64,000 nucleotides of DNA from Ascidia mentula (GCA_947561715.1 OX387199.1:13025001-13089000), one strand, 5' to 3'; counted from the stretch's first letter, positions 1 through 12,132 are shown. Notes: generated by a model not told the origin, from the sequence alone. Program-made: numbers and translations.

Positions 1-437
1 AAAGTCACATCAAGTTGGCTTTGAAGCGAATGGTGACGCAAGACGTGCTTACCCGCACCAAGGGCGTGGGCGCTTCTGGCTCCTTCAAGCTTGCCAGCAA
101 GGCCTCGGCCGAAGCGCCAAAGAAGAAGACCAAGGCAAAGAAGCCAAAGCAAGCGGTTGCCAAGAAGCCGGCCGCAGCAGCGACGAAGAAGGAGACCGGC
201 ACCAAGAAGTCGGCTGGCAAAAAGGCCGCGGCCAAGAAGCCTGCTTCCAGCAGCAAGAAGACTGCCGCCAAAAAGACCGCGTCGCCGAAAAAGTCAGCCG
301 CAAAGAAACCTGCGAGCAAAAAGGCAGCGGCTGGAAAGAAATCGCCTGCCAAAAAGAGCGCAGTGAAGGCCAAAAAGCCGGCCGCCAAAAAACCGGCAAA
401 GAAGCCCAGTGCCAAGAAGCCGGCAGCGAAAAAGTGA
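1..437 (+). CDS. H1: Linker histone H1, 3' part (cut by window edge)
   Basis: First complete codon is at 3. The segment matches the end of the full H1 gene at 4523-5131 (1 corresponds to 4695), so it begins late in the winged-helix globular domain ([20 protein letters not shown]) and runs through the whole Lys/Ala/Pro-rich C-terminal tail, with many AKKP and KKSAAKK repeats, to a TGA at 435-437. H1 binds linker DNA at the nucleosome dyad and compacts chromatin. A histone stem-loop follows 37 bp after the stop and H4 lies downstream on the same strand. The 5' end is outside the window. Confidence 0.96.
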   Translation, partial: SHIKLALKRMVTQDVLTRTKGVGASGSFKLASKASAEAPKKKTKAKKPKQAVAKKPAAAATKKETGTKKSAGKKAAAKKPASSSKKTAAKKTASPKKSAAKKPASKKAAAGKKSPAKKSAVKAKKPAAKKPAKKPSAKKPAAKK

Positions 438-474
438 GCACCGAAGTCGGCGGGGGGTCCGCATCATAACAAAC

Positions 475-490
475 GGCTCTTTTCAGGGCC
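475..490 (+). terminator. Histone mRNA 3' stem-loop of H1
   Basis: GGCTCT-TTTC-AGGGCC: six pairs with one T.G wobble at pair 4, and a TTTC loop. It is bound by SLBP and directs U7-dependent cleavage instead of polyadenylation. A purine-rich AAAAGAGAAG stretch follows, as expected for the histone downstream element. Confidence 0.93.
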
Positions 491-590
491 ACTCAACTTT
501 GTGCAAAAGAGAGAAGCGAGCCACCAGCTCAAAACGAAGGCCGGGTTGCCCGGCCAGACGGAGGGAGGGCCGACCGACTGACTGACTACC

Positions 591-598
591 TTTAAGTA
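591..598 (+). promoter_or_regulatory. Possible TATA-like element of H4
   Basis: TTTAAGTA lies about 145 bp upstream of the H4 ATG after a GACT microrepeat. It is kept in every H4 copy of the window (also near 5307, 29691 and 34396). It is a weak match to a TATA box, so the assignment is tentative. Confidence 0.3.
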
Positions 599-669
599 TG
601 CTCTTTGGCGCCCCAAACGGACGAATTTTTCTGTTTTGTTTCGCGGAGGTACGAAAACTGGCTACTTAG

Positions 670-1053
<384 letters not shown>

Positions 1054-1089
1054 GCTCGTCTCGGTTTCGCGACCACAACATCAGCAATC

Positions 1090-1105
1090 GGCCCTTTTCA
1101 GGGCC
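1090..1105 (+). terminator. Histone mRNA 3' stem-loop of H4
   Basis: GGCCCT-TTTC-AGGGCC, a perfect six-pair stem 37 bp after the H4 stop. A GTGAGAGAATAG purine stretch about 20 bp downstream is a candidate U7 snRNA target. Confidence 0.94.
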
Positions 1106-1236
1106 ACCCACACTTTAATCGTGAGAGAATAGTTTGGTTACTTGGCGTGTGAGTTGTTTTTTGTTCCCGGTTTTGAGAGGTGGCCCTTCGCGTTTTGTTC
1201 TTGCCGGCGGCGGCGGCGGCGGCAAACAAAGCCAGG

Positions 1237-1779
<543 letters not shown>

Positions 1780-1814
1780 GCACAGCAGGGGGGCGGGCGC
1801 CAACTAAACGAAAC

Positions 1815-1830
1815 GGCTCTTTTCAGAGCC
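1815..1830 (+). terminator. Histone mRNA 3' stem-loop of H3
   Basis: GGCTCTTTTCAGAGCC, perfect six-pair stem, followed by ACC and a CTAAAGAGAAA purine stretch typical of the U7 site. Confidence 0.95.
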
Positions 1831-2124
1831 ACCTAATTATTGGCTAAAGAGAAATTTGGATAAATCTGAATGAATGTGGGTGTCTAGTTCTAGTAGTTAG
1901 TTCGTTTTTGCGTAGACCTGCGTCACGATATTCAGAGTGCGTGACGAAACAGCGGGTGGTGATTGGTGGAGGGAAATTTTGGGTTAAAAAATGTCATGGT
2001 GGTGGCCGCCGCCGCCGCCGCAGCCGCAGCGTTGTGTTGCAAGGGATATATTTATTTGGGTATATTTGATGAGTAGCGAAACGGCAGCAAGGCACAAGTT
2101 TTCTCTTATTCATAAAAATTGGGT

Positions 2125-2140
2125 GGCTCTGAAAAGAGCC
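2125..2140 (-). terminator. Histone mRNA 3' stem-loop of H2A
   Basis: On the minus strand GGCTCTTTTCAGAGCC lies 29 bp past the H2A stop and is followed by an AATAAGAGAA purine stretch. Confidence 0.95.
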
Positions 2141-2168
2141 GTTAATGGTTGCGCGAGCTCCCTTGCCC

Positions 2169-2914
<746 letters not shown>

Positions 2915-3274
2915 ATGGCAGCCAGCAAAGGCACAAAGAAGGCAGTGAAGAAGCAGACGCCCGCCGACAAGCACAAGAAGCGCAGGCGTAAGCGAAAGGA
3001 AAGCTTCAGCATCTACGTGTACAAGGTGCTCAAGCAGGTACATCCCGACACCGGAATCTCGAGCCGCGCCATGAACATCATGAACTCGTTTGTGAGCGAC
3101 GTGTTTGAGCGCATCGCTGGTGAGGCGTCGCGCTTGGCCCTGTACAACAAGCGTTCAACGGTGAGCAGTCGCGAGATCCAAACCGCGGTCCGCCTGCTCT
3201 TGCCCGGCGAGTTGGCCAAGCACGCAGTGTCCGAAGGTACCAAGGCCGTCACCAAGTACACCAGCTCCAAGTGA
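2915..3274 (+). CDS. H2B: Histone H2B
   Basis: 119 residues. A basic tail ([20 protein letters not shown], then a [10 protein letters not shown] run) leads into the fold ([19 protein letters not shown]) and the C-terminus AVTKYTSSK. It dimerises with H2A. The start follows an A-rich leader about 60 bp after the TATA box. It differs from the mirror copy at 31723-32082 by one Lys to Arg change (SEGTKAV here, SEGTRAV there). Confidence 0.98.
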   Translation: MAASKGTKKAVKKQTPADKHKKRRRKRKESFSIYVYKVLKQVHPDTGISSRAMNIMNSFVSDVFERIAGEASRLALYNKRSTVSSREIQTAVRLLLPGELAKHAVSEGTKAVTKYTSSK

Positions 3275-3308
3275 GCAAGCGATCGATCGCCCGACTCAAC
3301 AACAGAAC

Positions 3309-3324
3309 GGCTCTTTTCAGAGCC
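3309..3324 (+). terminator. Histone mRNA 3' stem-loop of H2B
   Basis: GGCTCTTTTCAGAGCC 34 bp past the stop, followed by ACC and GAGGGAGAA. Confidence 0.95.
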
Positions 3325-4522
3325 ACCCGCTTGTTGCGAGGGAGAATCATTTGGAACCTTTCAATTCAATAATAATATTGCGCAGACCGGCGCCGCCGCC
3401 ACTTTATCTGCGGGAAACGCAATCGTCGCGCCCCGCTACCACGCGTAGCCATTTACAACTTAACTTATTTTATTCAATTTTTTTGAAAAGTTTGTTCTGT
3501 CAAGTAAATTCGAGCGACAAGTTTGTTGTTTCACTCAATCCCTCGATTTTGAGTGTAATTTGGTTGAGAGGCGAAAACGAACCCAAACCAATTATCTGCG
3601 CAGCTGGAGGCCTTGATTGGTAAACTGCTGCCTTGTAACTTTACATGTAACTTTACTGCTTGTTACTGCTTTCCAACAATTTCGGTACGTTGCGATAAAA
3701 GTTTCATTTACTACTTGTTTTGCAATTGTTTATATTTATCGCCTTAACGGAAAATCGACGCTTTGTCATAAAATCGAAGTCCACAAATTTTGAAGCCACG
3801 GGTGGTCGAGTTGTAAGCTTACAGCACACCTGCATTTTGAGTGAGGGTCATAAAAAATTTTCGTCTTGCATTCTGCAAACAAGTTCTCTCTTACAACTTT
3901 TTCCACATTTCCACAGACTTTCTAAGCTATTAATTTTGGGTCGCGACATGTCCTCGCCACCAGTCCGGCTTTGATTTTCTGCAGTTTTTTCCTGTACTAA
4001 GCGGTCACGCGACGCAGGCCATTTCTCGATTTGCTCATACTCCCCAAGCCTAAGTTCGTTGCAAAGCGGCGATGCAGGCCACCCGCCGCGCCACGGAACA
4101 GTTGTACTTCGTTCCTAAAGCGCGACGGCCGCCACGCCAGTGCAAGCCACGGCGACTGGGCCTTTCGCAGCCCTTGGCGCCCCACCTCTCCGCCACCCGT
4201 GGCGTTAGCGGTGGTCGCGATGACCTGAGTTCGCGTGGGTAATTGGGTGAGGCATCGCACTAGGCCCCTGTACAGCAATCGTTGCGAATGCGCGCGTGTA
4301 CCAAACGTACGACGACCGTACTTCTTGATTGCTAGCACAATACCAGCAAGTCTACCGACCGATACAACGACGGTGGCAAACATCGTTTCGCGTTGGTCCG
4401 TAAACGCTCTAAAAAAGGACGGCGTTGTCTCGCGGCTGCCAAAAGCTATTTCTTCACTTTGGAAGCACCTACGCACGCACTCACGTCGAGTTACTTACTT
4501 ACCCAAGAGATCATCAAGAATC
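3325..4522. other. H2B-H1 spacer and H1 upstream region
   Basis: About 1.2 kb with no credible gene. Open frames here are short and have no family resemblance. It ends in the H1 leader with a TTACTTACTTAC microrepeat that has one extra TTAC unit in the mirror copy. I see no clear TATA box for H1. No 5S rRNA gene is present, although some invertebrate histone units carry one. Confidence 0.6.
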
Positions 4523-5131
4523 ATGACGGACTCGAAGAAGCAAAGCAGCAGGAAGCCCGCCGCGCCCGCGGCACACCCCACCTACGCGGTGATGATTAAG
4601 GCTGCCATCGCGCAGCTGAAGGAACGCAACGGCTCGTCTCGCCAAGCCATCGTCAAATACGTCAAGGCCAACTACAAGGTGAGCAACACGCCCGAAAGTC
4701 ACATCAAGTTGGCTTTGAAGCGAATGGTGACGCAAGACGTGCTTACCCGCACCAAGGGCGTGGGCGCTTCTGGCTCCTTCAAGCTTGCCAGCAAGGCCTC
4801 GGCCGAAGCGCCAAAGAAGAAGACCAAGGCAAAGAAGCCAAAGCAAGCGGTTGCCAAGAAGCCGGCCGCAGCAGCGACGAAGAAGGAGACCGGCACCAAG
4901 AAGTCGGCTGGCAAAAAGGCCGCGGCCAAGAAGCCTGCTTCCAGCAGCAAGAAGACTGCCGCCAAAAAGACCGCGTCGCCGAAAAAGTCAGCCGCAAAGA
5001 AACCTGCGAGCAAAAAGGCAGCGGCTGGAAAGAAATCGCCTGCCAAAAAGAGCGCAGTGAAGGCCAAAAAGCCGGCCGCCAAAAAACCGGCAAAGAAGCC
5101 CAGTGCCAAGAAGCCGGCAGCGAAAAAGTGA
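4523..5131 (+). CDS. H1: Linker histone H1, complete
   Basis: 202 residues. Short N-tail [20 protein letters not shown], then a winged-helix H1/H5 domain at about 18-95 ([38 protein letters not shown]) and a long Lys/Ala/Pro tail. The open frame extends upstream to 4235, but homology begins at the ATG after AAGAATC, which is the chosen start. It is followed by a stem-loop, H4 and a disrupted H3. Confidence 0.97.
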   Translation: MTDSKKQSSRKPAAPAAHPTYAVMIKAAIAQLKERNGSSRQAIVKYVKANYKVSNTPESHIKLALKRMVTQDVLTRTKGVGASGSFKLASKASAEAPKKKTKAKKPKQAVAKKPAAAATKKETGTKKSAGKKAAAKKPASSSKKTAAKKTASPKKSAAKKPASKKAAAGKKSPAKKSAVKAKKPAAKKPAKKPSAKKPAAKK

Positions 5132-5168
5132 GCACCGAAGTCGGCGGGGGGTCCGCATCATAACAAAC

Positions 5169-5184
5169 GGCTCTTTTCAGGGCC
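5169..5184 (+). terminator. Histone mRNA 3' stem-loop of H1
   Basis: GGCTCT-TTTC-AGGGCC with the same T.G wobble at pair 4 as the first H1 copy. Confidence 0.93.
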
Positions 5185-5383
5185 ACTCAATTTTGTGCAA
5201 AAGAGAGAAGCGAGCCACCAGCTCAAAACGAAGGCCGGGGTGCCCGGCCAGACGGAGGGAGGGAGGGCGGGCCGGCAGGCCGACCGACTGACTGACTGAC
5301 TACCTTTAAGTATGCTCTTTGGCGCCCCAAACGGACGAATTTTTCTGTTTTGATTCGCGGAGGTACGAAAACTGGCTACTTAG

Positions 5384-5767
<384 letters not shown>

Positions 5768-5803
5768 GCTCGTCTCGGTTTCGCGACCACAACATCAGCA
5801 ATC

Positions 5804-5819
5804 GGCCCTTTTCAGGGCC
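5804..5819 (+). terminator. Histone mRNA 3' stem-loop of H4
   Basis: GGCCCT-TTTC-AGGGCC, same as the first H4. Confidence 0.94.
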
Positions 5820-5954
5820 ACCCACACTTTAATCGTGAGAGAATAGTTTGGTTACTTGGCGTGTGAGTTGTTTTTTGTTCCCGGTTTTGAGAGGTGGCCC
5901 TTCGCGTTTTGTTCTTGCCGGCGGCGGCGGCGGCGGCAAACAAAGCCAGGCGCC

Positions 5955-6014
5955 GATTGGTTGAAGGGTGAATTTAGCGCGGGCCAATAGGAAAGCGGCG
6001 CGAAAGTATATAAA
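5955..6014 (+). promoter_or_regulatory. H3 promoter now in front of LINE C
   Basis: CCAAT boxes and TATATAAA (6007-6014) are intact, 68 bp upstream of the H3 ATG. Because the LINE starts 24 bp after that ATG, this promoter points straight into LINE C. Confidence 0.8.
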
Positions 6015-6081
6015 GCCGTCCGAACGGCCGGTGGGCATCATTCGTTTACTGAAGAAGTACCGACGAGACCGTTCAAAAAAG

Positions 6082-6108
6082 ATGGCAAGAACCAAGCAAA
6101 CCGCTTGA
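6082..6108 (+). pseudogene. H3: Histone H3, 5' stub cut by LINE C
   Basis: ATG followed by ARTKQTA and a TGA at 6106-6108. Sequence matches H3 through the GCT of codon 8 and then turns into the LINE 5' end (TTGAGTCTCC). Any mRNA from the intact promoter would encode only the H3 tail octapeptide before entering LINE sequence. The rest of this H3 is not found on the far side of LINE C. Confidence 0.92.
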
Positions 6109-6238
6109 GTCTCCGCGAAGTACTATTGTGACGAAGAAAGAAACTGAAGAAGAAGACGCGCCGCTATTCCGTGTATTCCGTGTGTTCAGCGTCGACTCTG
6201 CAGTTCTGGAATCAACCGGGATTACCTGCACCATTGAC

Positions 6239-6254
6239 AGCTCTTGTCAGAGCT
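6239..6254 (+). promoter_or_regulatory. Histone-stem-loop-like hairpin in LINE C leader
   Basis: AGCTCT-TGTC-AGAGCT: six perfect pairs and a 4-nt loop with T at loop positions 1 and 3, followed by AAGAGAAGAAAAGAGAA and the ORF1 ATG at 6277. Compare the host H3 stem-loop GGCTCT-TTTC-AGAGCC with its downstream AAAGAGAAA. That it is a hairpin is plain from the sequence. Any SLBP/U7 function is inference. Confidence 0.6.
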
Positions 6255-6276
6255 AAGAGAAGAAAAGAGAATAGAG

Positions 6277-6493
6277 ATGGCTCATGTTCGATCTAAAAGT
6301 TATGCCGCAGTTGCAGCATCATCCTCGGCACCACCTCCACCACCGTCATCTTCGGCAGCACAACAACAAACGGGAGGAGACGGCAGCGACGGTGCCCCAT
6401 ATAAAGTCGACAGAAGAGGGGAGGTAGAAGCTCGCTTCAATCCTGGTCTCAAAAGAGAAGAAATTTACGATATCCTTGACAACTTAAAGTTCT
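6277..6493 (+). pseudogene. LINE C ORF1, 5' part (split by LINE D)
   Basis: Starts at ATG GCT CAT with KSYAAVAASSSAPPPPPSSS, a low-complexity N-terminus, then VEARFNPGLKREEIYDIL, the conserved block shared by the ORF1 proteins of all four LINEs. It is cut after LKF by the 5' end of LINE D and meets a stop 11 bp later. The remainder continues at 12176 after the duplicated target. The intact counterpart is LINE A ORF1. Confidence 0.9.
6451..6493 (+). repeat. Target-site duplication of LINE D, left copy
   Basis: 43 bp (39 bp if the leading AAAA is counted as tail) identical to 12133-12175. It lies within ORF1 of LINE C and flanks LINE D exactly. Confidence 0.95.
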
Positions 6494-6656
6494 ATTCTAT
6501 TTGAACACAGTAAGCATCACACCTGAGTTACTTTATTGGAAATTATTTAAGTCTATATAAAGCAGTGAATTCGGCCAGTTTTACAAGTTTTCGTCTTAGT
6601 TTTTCTGGTTAATGATCTGTTGTAGACTATCTGAGGCCACTGTGCAAAGCCAGCCC

Positions 6657-6672
6657 AGCCCTTGTAAGGGCT
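6657..6672 (+). promoter_or_regulatory. Hairpin in LINE D leader, homologous to that of LINE C
   Basis: AGCCCT-TGTA-AGGGCT, a perfect six-pair stem. Compared with LINE C the fourth pair changed from T-A to C-G, so the stem is kept by covariation. An AGGAGAGG purine stretch follows at about 6687-6694. Confidence 0.6.
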
Positions 6673-6755
6673 GCTATTTGTTTAATAGGAGAGGTGAGCT
6701 GCCAGTGGCCAGCCCGTGCGATTTTGTTGGAGACGCACAAAAGGCATTGAAAGTT

Positions 6756-8333
6756 ATGAATTACGCGCAAGCGTTAGCTTCCCGGCCTGTTGTTTCGGCC
6801 GGAAATGTGCCAGCGGTCGATCCATTCGACACAGACCCTAACCTTGATGTTGAGGCCCGATTCAACCCTGGGCTTAAGAAGCAAGAGCTGTACAAACTCT
6901 TGAAGCAGCTTAAAGTGAGCATTCGGGCTTTGGAGGGCGTTATCCCCTACCCGAATGGAAAAGTTGTATTTAACTGCGCCTCTGCAGAAAAGGCCAAAGA
7001 GCTTGCTGCCACTATCAGAGCCAGTGGCAAGGCAGTCTATGCCAATGCGCACTGTGATGATGAGATACGGGTGTTTCTGTCCAAAGTTCACCCGCGTATT
7101 AAAATATCGGCAATCTTAAACTTTATGTCGAAGTACGCCCCAGTCAAGAAAGGGTGGAAAGTCTATGACGACGAAAGCGTCTATTGTGGCAAGCGCGTCA
7201 TTATCATGAAGAGCTCAATTTTGGCCCAAAACCATATTCCCGAGCGCCTGCGTCTGGGCAAGAAAATGATCGAGGTTACCTACGAAGGTCAGCCCAAGAA
7301 GTGTGATTTTTGTCACGAAATGGGCCATGTTAAACGCGATTGCCCAAGTTTCGCAAAACATGCAGAAGAGCGAAAAGCGGCTGCAACCGCAACGAAAGAC
7401 GCAGGCGCGAAAAACAAGCAAGTTGAAGATAAGAGCGAGTCGGCGTTGGCGGGCGCAGGTGCGCTCGTCGCAACGCTCGACGAGAAGGCGCCAGAGGCGG
7501 CTGATAAGGCCGTCCCGACGCAAGTTGAGAAGGCTCCAGAAACGGTAGATAAAACCGTTACAACTCCAGGTGTGACATCCGACGTCACACCTGTGAACAA
7601 GCAAGGCGTGAAAGCTGTTGCCACTGAAGATGTGCCGCCAACCGTGACAGCTGACGTCACGGGAAGCGGCGCGAAGTCTACAGAGGCGCTCACAACCTCT
7701 AGCGCCGCAACGCGTAATTTGGGATTTAACAAGAAGACACCAGAGGCGGTATACCACAGTATGCAGCAGCCCGAATTGGCTGACACCGCTACAACACCCA
7801 ACAACAACAAGTCTTCAGAGGCGCAAGCACCCTCTAGCGCCCCAACGACCAATGTCGGCGACACCAACAAGACACCAGAGGCGGTACGTCGCAGAATCCT
7901 GCAGCCCGTGTTGGCTGAAACCGCTACAACACAAATGGTTTCCACTGACGCTCCCGTCCCAGTGACGCAACCAATGGCGTCATCAACCCCCAAACCAATG
8001 AAGCGGGACGACGAAGGTTTCAACACAGTGAGATCCCGCAAACGCAAGAACAGTGCAACACCTTCGCCCAAGAAGAAGACGTCATGCTGCCACACAGCAT
8101 ACGCAGGCGAGCACATTAAATGTTTATGCGACACAGCACATTTAAAATGTCGCTGTGGAAATTGGGCTGCGCAAGAAGCCTACCTTAGCCCGTCTCGTTG
8201 TACCAATAAACGGTGCCAACGCCTGCTTATTAGCTGCACTTGCGGTGTATGTTATAACCTTTTGCCCGGGGAGAAGGTTGTGTGCAGTTGCAAAGCCACA
8301 ATTCCCGACGATTTTAATGCAACGTTTTTGTAA
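6756..8333 (+). CDS. LINE D ORF1 protein (gag-like, CCHC and Cys-rich domain)
   Basis: The frame is open from an ATG at 6612. I prefer 6756 (MNYAQALASRP) because it lies after the leader hairpin, as in the other LINEs, and resembles their SYAAVAAS start. Order: VEARFNPGLKKQELYKLLKQ block, an RRM-like middle, a CCHC knuckle (CDFCHEMGHVKRDC, about residues 183-196), a long Thr/Pro/Ala-rich linker with repeated PEAVYHS/PEAVRRR units, a basic patch (RSRKRKNSATPSPKKK), and a C-terminal domain with 15 Cys ending PDDFNATFL. Such ORF1 proteins coat LINE RNA into RNPs. I do not know the C-terminal Cys-rich domain from a named family. Confidence 0.88.
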   Translation: MNYAQALASRPVVSAGNVPAVDPFDTDPNLDVEARFNPGLKKQELYKLLKQLKVSIRALEGVIPYPNGKVVFNCASAEKAKELAATIRASGKAVYANAHCDDEIRVFLSKVHPRIKISAILNFMSKYAPVKKGWKVYDDESVYCGKRVIIMKSSILAQNHIPERLRLGKKMIEVTYEGQPKKCDFCHEMGHVKRDCPSFAKHAEERKAAATATKDAGAKNKQVEDKSESALAGAGALVATLDEKAPEAADKAVPTQVEKAPETVDKTVTTPGVTSDVTPVNKQGVKAVATEDVPPTVTADVTGSGAKSTEALTTSSAATRNLGFNKKTPEAVYHSMQQPELADTATTPNNNKSSEAQAPSSAPTTNVGDTNKTPEAVRRRILQPVLAETATTQMVSTDAPVPVTQPMASSTPKPMKRDDEGFNTVRSRKRKNSATPSPKKKTSCCHTAYAGEHIKCLCDTAHLKCRCGNWAAQEAYLSPSRCTNKRCQRLLISCTCGVCYNLLPGEKVVCSCKATIPDDFNATFL

Positions 8334-8381
8334 AACCACCGTTATCACCCACCACCTACTTGTTTATTTTTTATGTATACA

Positions 8382-11300
8382 ATGGCGTCGTATTTGCGAA
8401 TATGTACTCTTAATGTTAACGGCCTAGGCCAGGCACCCAAGAGGAGGGCCCTGTTTCAATACCTTTCCTCTTTGAACTTTGACCTTTACTGCTTACAAGA
8501 AACTCACTCTACTCCCCAAACCGAATCCCTCTGGAAGTCTGAATGGACTTCCGGCCCCGTCCTCTTAAACTCGGCACCTCTGAAGGGCTATGCCCGAGGA
8601 GGTGTCGCAGTTCTTCTAAACTCCTCCACACTTCAAATTCTCAATTCCGTTTCTGATTCTGCCGGTAGCATTATTGCTGCCGACATCTCAACCCTCACCC
8701 ACACCTTTCACCTGGTAAATATTTACGCCCCCTCCGGCAAGAAAAACCATAGCAATAACAATAACTTTTTCGATTCCCTTTACCCGTACTTAACCTCCAC
8801 CCACCCTTTAATTCTTGCCGGTGATTTTAATTGTGTCCTAAACCCAGCCCTTGATAAATACCCTCCCCTCCAAACACGTAGACCTAGCCCCCCTTTAGTT
8901 AAATTATTATCCACCTTTGACCTTCAAGATTCATTCCGCACTCTCCATCCCTCCCTTTGCCAATATTCTCGACGCGCCCCCGGCACCCAATCCCGCATAG
9001 ACCGAATTTACACTGCCCCCCCATTGATCCCTAAACAACATCTTTTCACTCCATGCCCCTTCTCTGACCACGACCTCGTCACTCTAACCCTTAACCTCAT
9101 TTCTTCTCCCCCCAGGGGCAAAGGCTCCTGGAAGAACAATACCTCCACCTTCACTGACCCTCTCTTTCAACAAGACTTTTCCCTACATTATCCCCTCTGG
9201 CAAACTCTGGCTCCTCTTCACCCCAACCCCATGGAATACTGGCTCACCCTCAAGTACAAATTTAAAACACTCCTACAATCTCACTCCAAACGCCTTTCCC
9301 AACAATACCGCACCGAATCCCAACACCTCCAGCAACAATTTGAAAACGCCAGAAAAATAGTCAATGGTAATCCCACCCCACAAAACCTAGCTCATTTCCA
9401 GTCCCTTAAGAAGTCCCTTAACAACATTTACCTCTCCAAATCCCGCTCTTCCCTCATCAAATCACTTTCCTCCGACCCACATTACAAAAACATAGCCGAC
9501 AAATCCCTGTACACTCAGCTCCTCCCTACCCGCAAACACCCCCCAATTCTCGAATTACAAGACCCCCATGGACTCCCCCTCTCAACCCCTAAGGAACTTC
9601 TATCCCACACTAGAAAATTCTTCTCTGCCCTTTATTCCGACCAACAATTACCTCCTCCGCAACCTAATAACGAATTCCTTAAACACCCCTCAAAAACCAT
9701 CCCCGACCAACTCCGCGACACTCTCTCAAACCCTATAACCCAACACGAAATTAAAAGCACACTCTCCCTTATTCCCTCCGGCAGAACCCCCGGTCCCGAT
9801 GGTCTCAGCATCGAGTTTTACTCGCTCTGCTGGGACTTCATCGGGGCCGACCTGACCCAAGCCCTCAACTACGCCTACCTTAACGCATATACCCCAATGG
9901 AATTTAATCTCGGACACCTTACCCTTATTCATAAAAAGAACGACCCGACTCTCTTAAACAACTACCGACCCATTTCTCTCCTTAATACCGACCTCAAAAT
10001 CTTACATAAAATCCTCAACCTCCGCATCAAACCCTTCATCTCCTCAATTCTCTCTCCCCACCAATTCTCCACACCCGGCAACTCAACAGCTGACGCCACT
10101 TCCCTTCTTCGCGACCTTTATCACCACGCCTCTCTAATCAATTCGGACTCTTTCTTCATTTCACTCGATTTCCAAAAAGCTTTTGATTCTATTTCTTTCC
10201 CATGGCTTCTTCTCCAACTAAAACTTAGACACTTTCCCCCTCTCTTTACTGATTATCTCTGTGCCCTTCATTCTTCTGCCAATACCCGGGCCTACGTCAA
10301 TGGTTTCGCCACGATGGAGTTTCCGATCAGGAGAGGAGTCAGACAAGGTGACCCCCTTAGTTTGATCCTCTTCCTGATCGCCTTAGACCCACTTCTCGTT
10401 GCCATCCAAAACACCCCCGCTATCATGTCTACCCCTGTGCCATGCCGAAATACACCCAAGGCAATTGCTTACGCCGATGACGTCACCCTAGTGGTGGCGC
10501 ATCGGCAATCCCTCATCCAATCCCTGGCATTAATTGATAAATTTAGTAAATTATCTGGTCTTAAACTAAACCCCACCAAAACCGAAGCAATTGCCATCCT
10601 CCAACCTCCTACCGACGAACCCCTTTTGAATCATATTAATTGGAACCTTAACTCAATAAATCCTTTAAAAACACCCATCGGCGCACCCTCAGCTATAACA
10701 ACGGCATGGCACACAAAAATTTCCTCTTTACAAACCCGCGCCAACTCTATAAGCAACCCCTTTCTAACTTTCGATTCGAAATGCATCCTTTCCAAAACAA
10801 TGCTCCTCCCCAAAATCTCTTATATGGCCAACACCTACCCCCTACCATCCCGGCAACGCGAGTGGGTCGACGGCATCGTGGTGAACTTTGTCGTAGGCCC
10901 AAACAACCCTACCTTGCCCATCAACACTCTGGCAGCCCGCCGTGACCTCGGAGGTTACGGCGCGGCCAACATCCCCCTCTATTCCGACCTTCTTTTGCTT
11001 TCTTCCTTCAAAAAATATTATAAACATCGTATCCTTGACACCCCAACTACACCGCAACTTTCCCTCTTTGAATATAACCTTGGACTCCAAATTTCTCAAT
11101 TATTCGACCTCCGGACACGAAATTTTCTACCTCACGCAGCAACACCCTCCCCTCACTATCAAATACCTATACACTTTAATAACCTCCATAAACCCCACAG
11201 AACAGGAACTTCTTTGCCCTAAATTAAAACCCCTCTACACCAGATTGACAAATACCTCCCCAAACCCCCATAACCTGACAGACTGGACCCAAATTCATAA

Positions 11301-11817
11301 CCCTATTTTCCCCAATTATCTTAAAACATTCAATTACCGCCTCACCTACAAAATTCTCCCCCTCAAATGCCAACAAACTTTTCTTCCACTCGACAAAAAT
11401 CCTCACTGTTACCTCTGCACTTACCCATCCGAAACTTTTTCACATCTTTTCCACAACTGCCCCAAAATTCAACCCCTTCTAAACCTCGTTAAAAAAACCC
11501 TTAACTCCTTGCTAAATACCACCATTCCCTACTTCGACACCCCTTTACACCTTAATTTCCCAAAACTCCCCCAACACGACACCCCTTACGCGTCGACTCT
11601 AACAGCCCTTTTAAACTCCTCCTTAACCCACATCATTTGGAAAACCCGTAATCGCATTAAACACGACCCCCGCCCTTTGAATAACATCCCCACACACCTC
11701 ATCCGATCCTTTAAAACATCTATATCTCTAAGACTCACTTTACAGCGTTACAGGGAAAACCCCTCTCTCGAAGGCCTCCTGGCCGACGTAAAAAATTTCA
11801 TCACCCAAAACTGGTAA
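8382..11817 (+). pseudogene. LINE D ORF2: endonuclease-reverse transcriptase, frameshifted
   Basis: MASYLRICTLNVNGLG start (another ATG at 8373 is three codons upstream). The AP-endonuclease motifs QETHS, AGDFNC and SDHD are in place. RT motifs are GRTPGPDGLS, NYRPISLLN, RRGVRQGDPLS and AYADDVTL. The C-terminal CYLCTYPSETFSHLFHNC is a CCHC-like knuckle. The frame is open to 11222, but homology to the other ORF2s leaves it near 11150-11165 and continues in the frame of 10942-11817 (TEQELLCPKLKPLYTRLTN), so one small indel separates the RT from the last ~220 residues. It would cleave target DNA and copy LINE RNA. Confidence 0.9.
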
Positions 11818-12102
11818 CCTTCTCTCCACCCCCCCGATGTATTGTTACAAGTATTATTTTTTTGTGTATATTTTTTGCACGTGCCTCCTTTATTTTGTAT
11901 TCTTATGCACTCCATTAGCGTCATTGTTAACGTAACTGTCCCTTTCCCGCACTTTTTCCTCTCTCTCCTCCAAACTTATCTATTTCTATTATTGTGTAAT
12001 ACATGTCGTCTACAAAATCTTTTTTCCTTTTGTACCTTTCTTATTCGTCTTTTCCATTCCTACTTGTAGTGTGATATTCGTGGTGGCCTTGTGCTCATCC
12101 GA

Positions 12103-12132
<30 letters not shown>

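Noticed and set aside
5-415. Long antisense frame over H1 (Phe/Leu/Ala-rich)
   Set aside because: It is the reverse-strand shadow of the Lys/Ala codons of H1, present over every H1 copy.
3997-4476. 159-residue minus frame upstream of H1
   Set aside because: Present in both mirror spacers but overlaps the H1 leader, with no protein resemblance. GC-rich chance frame.
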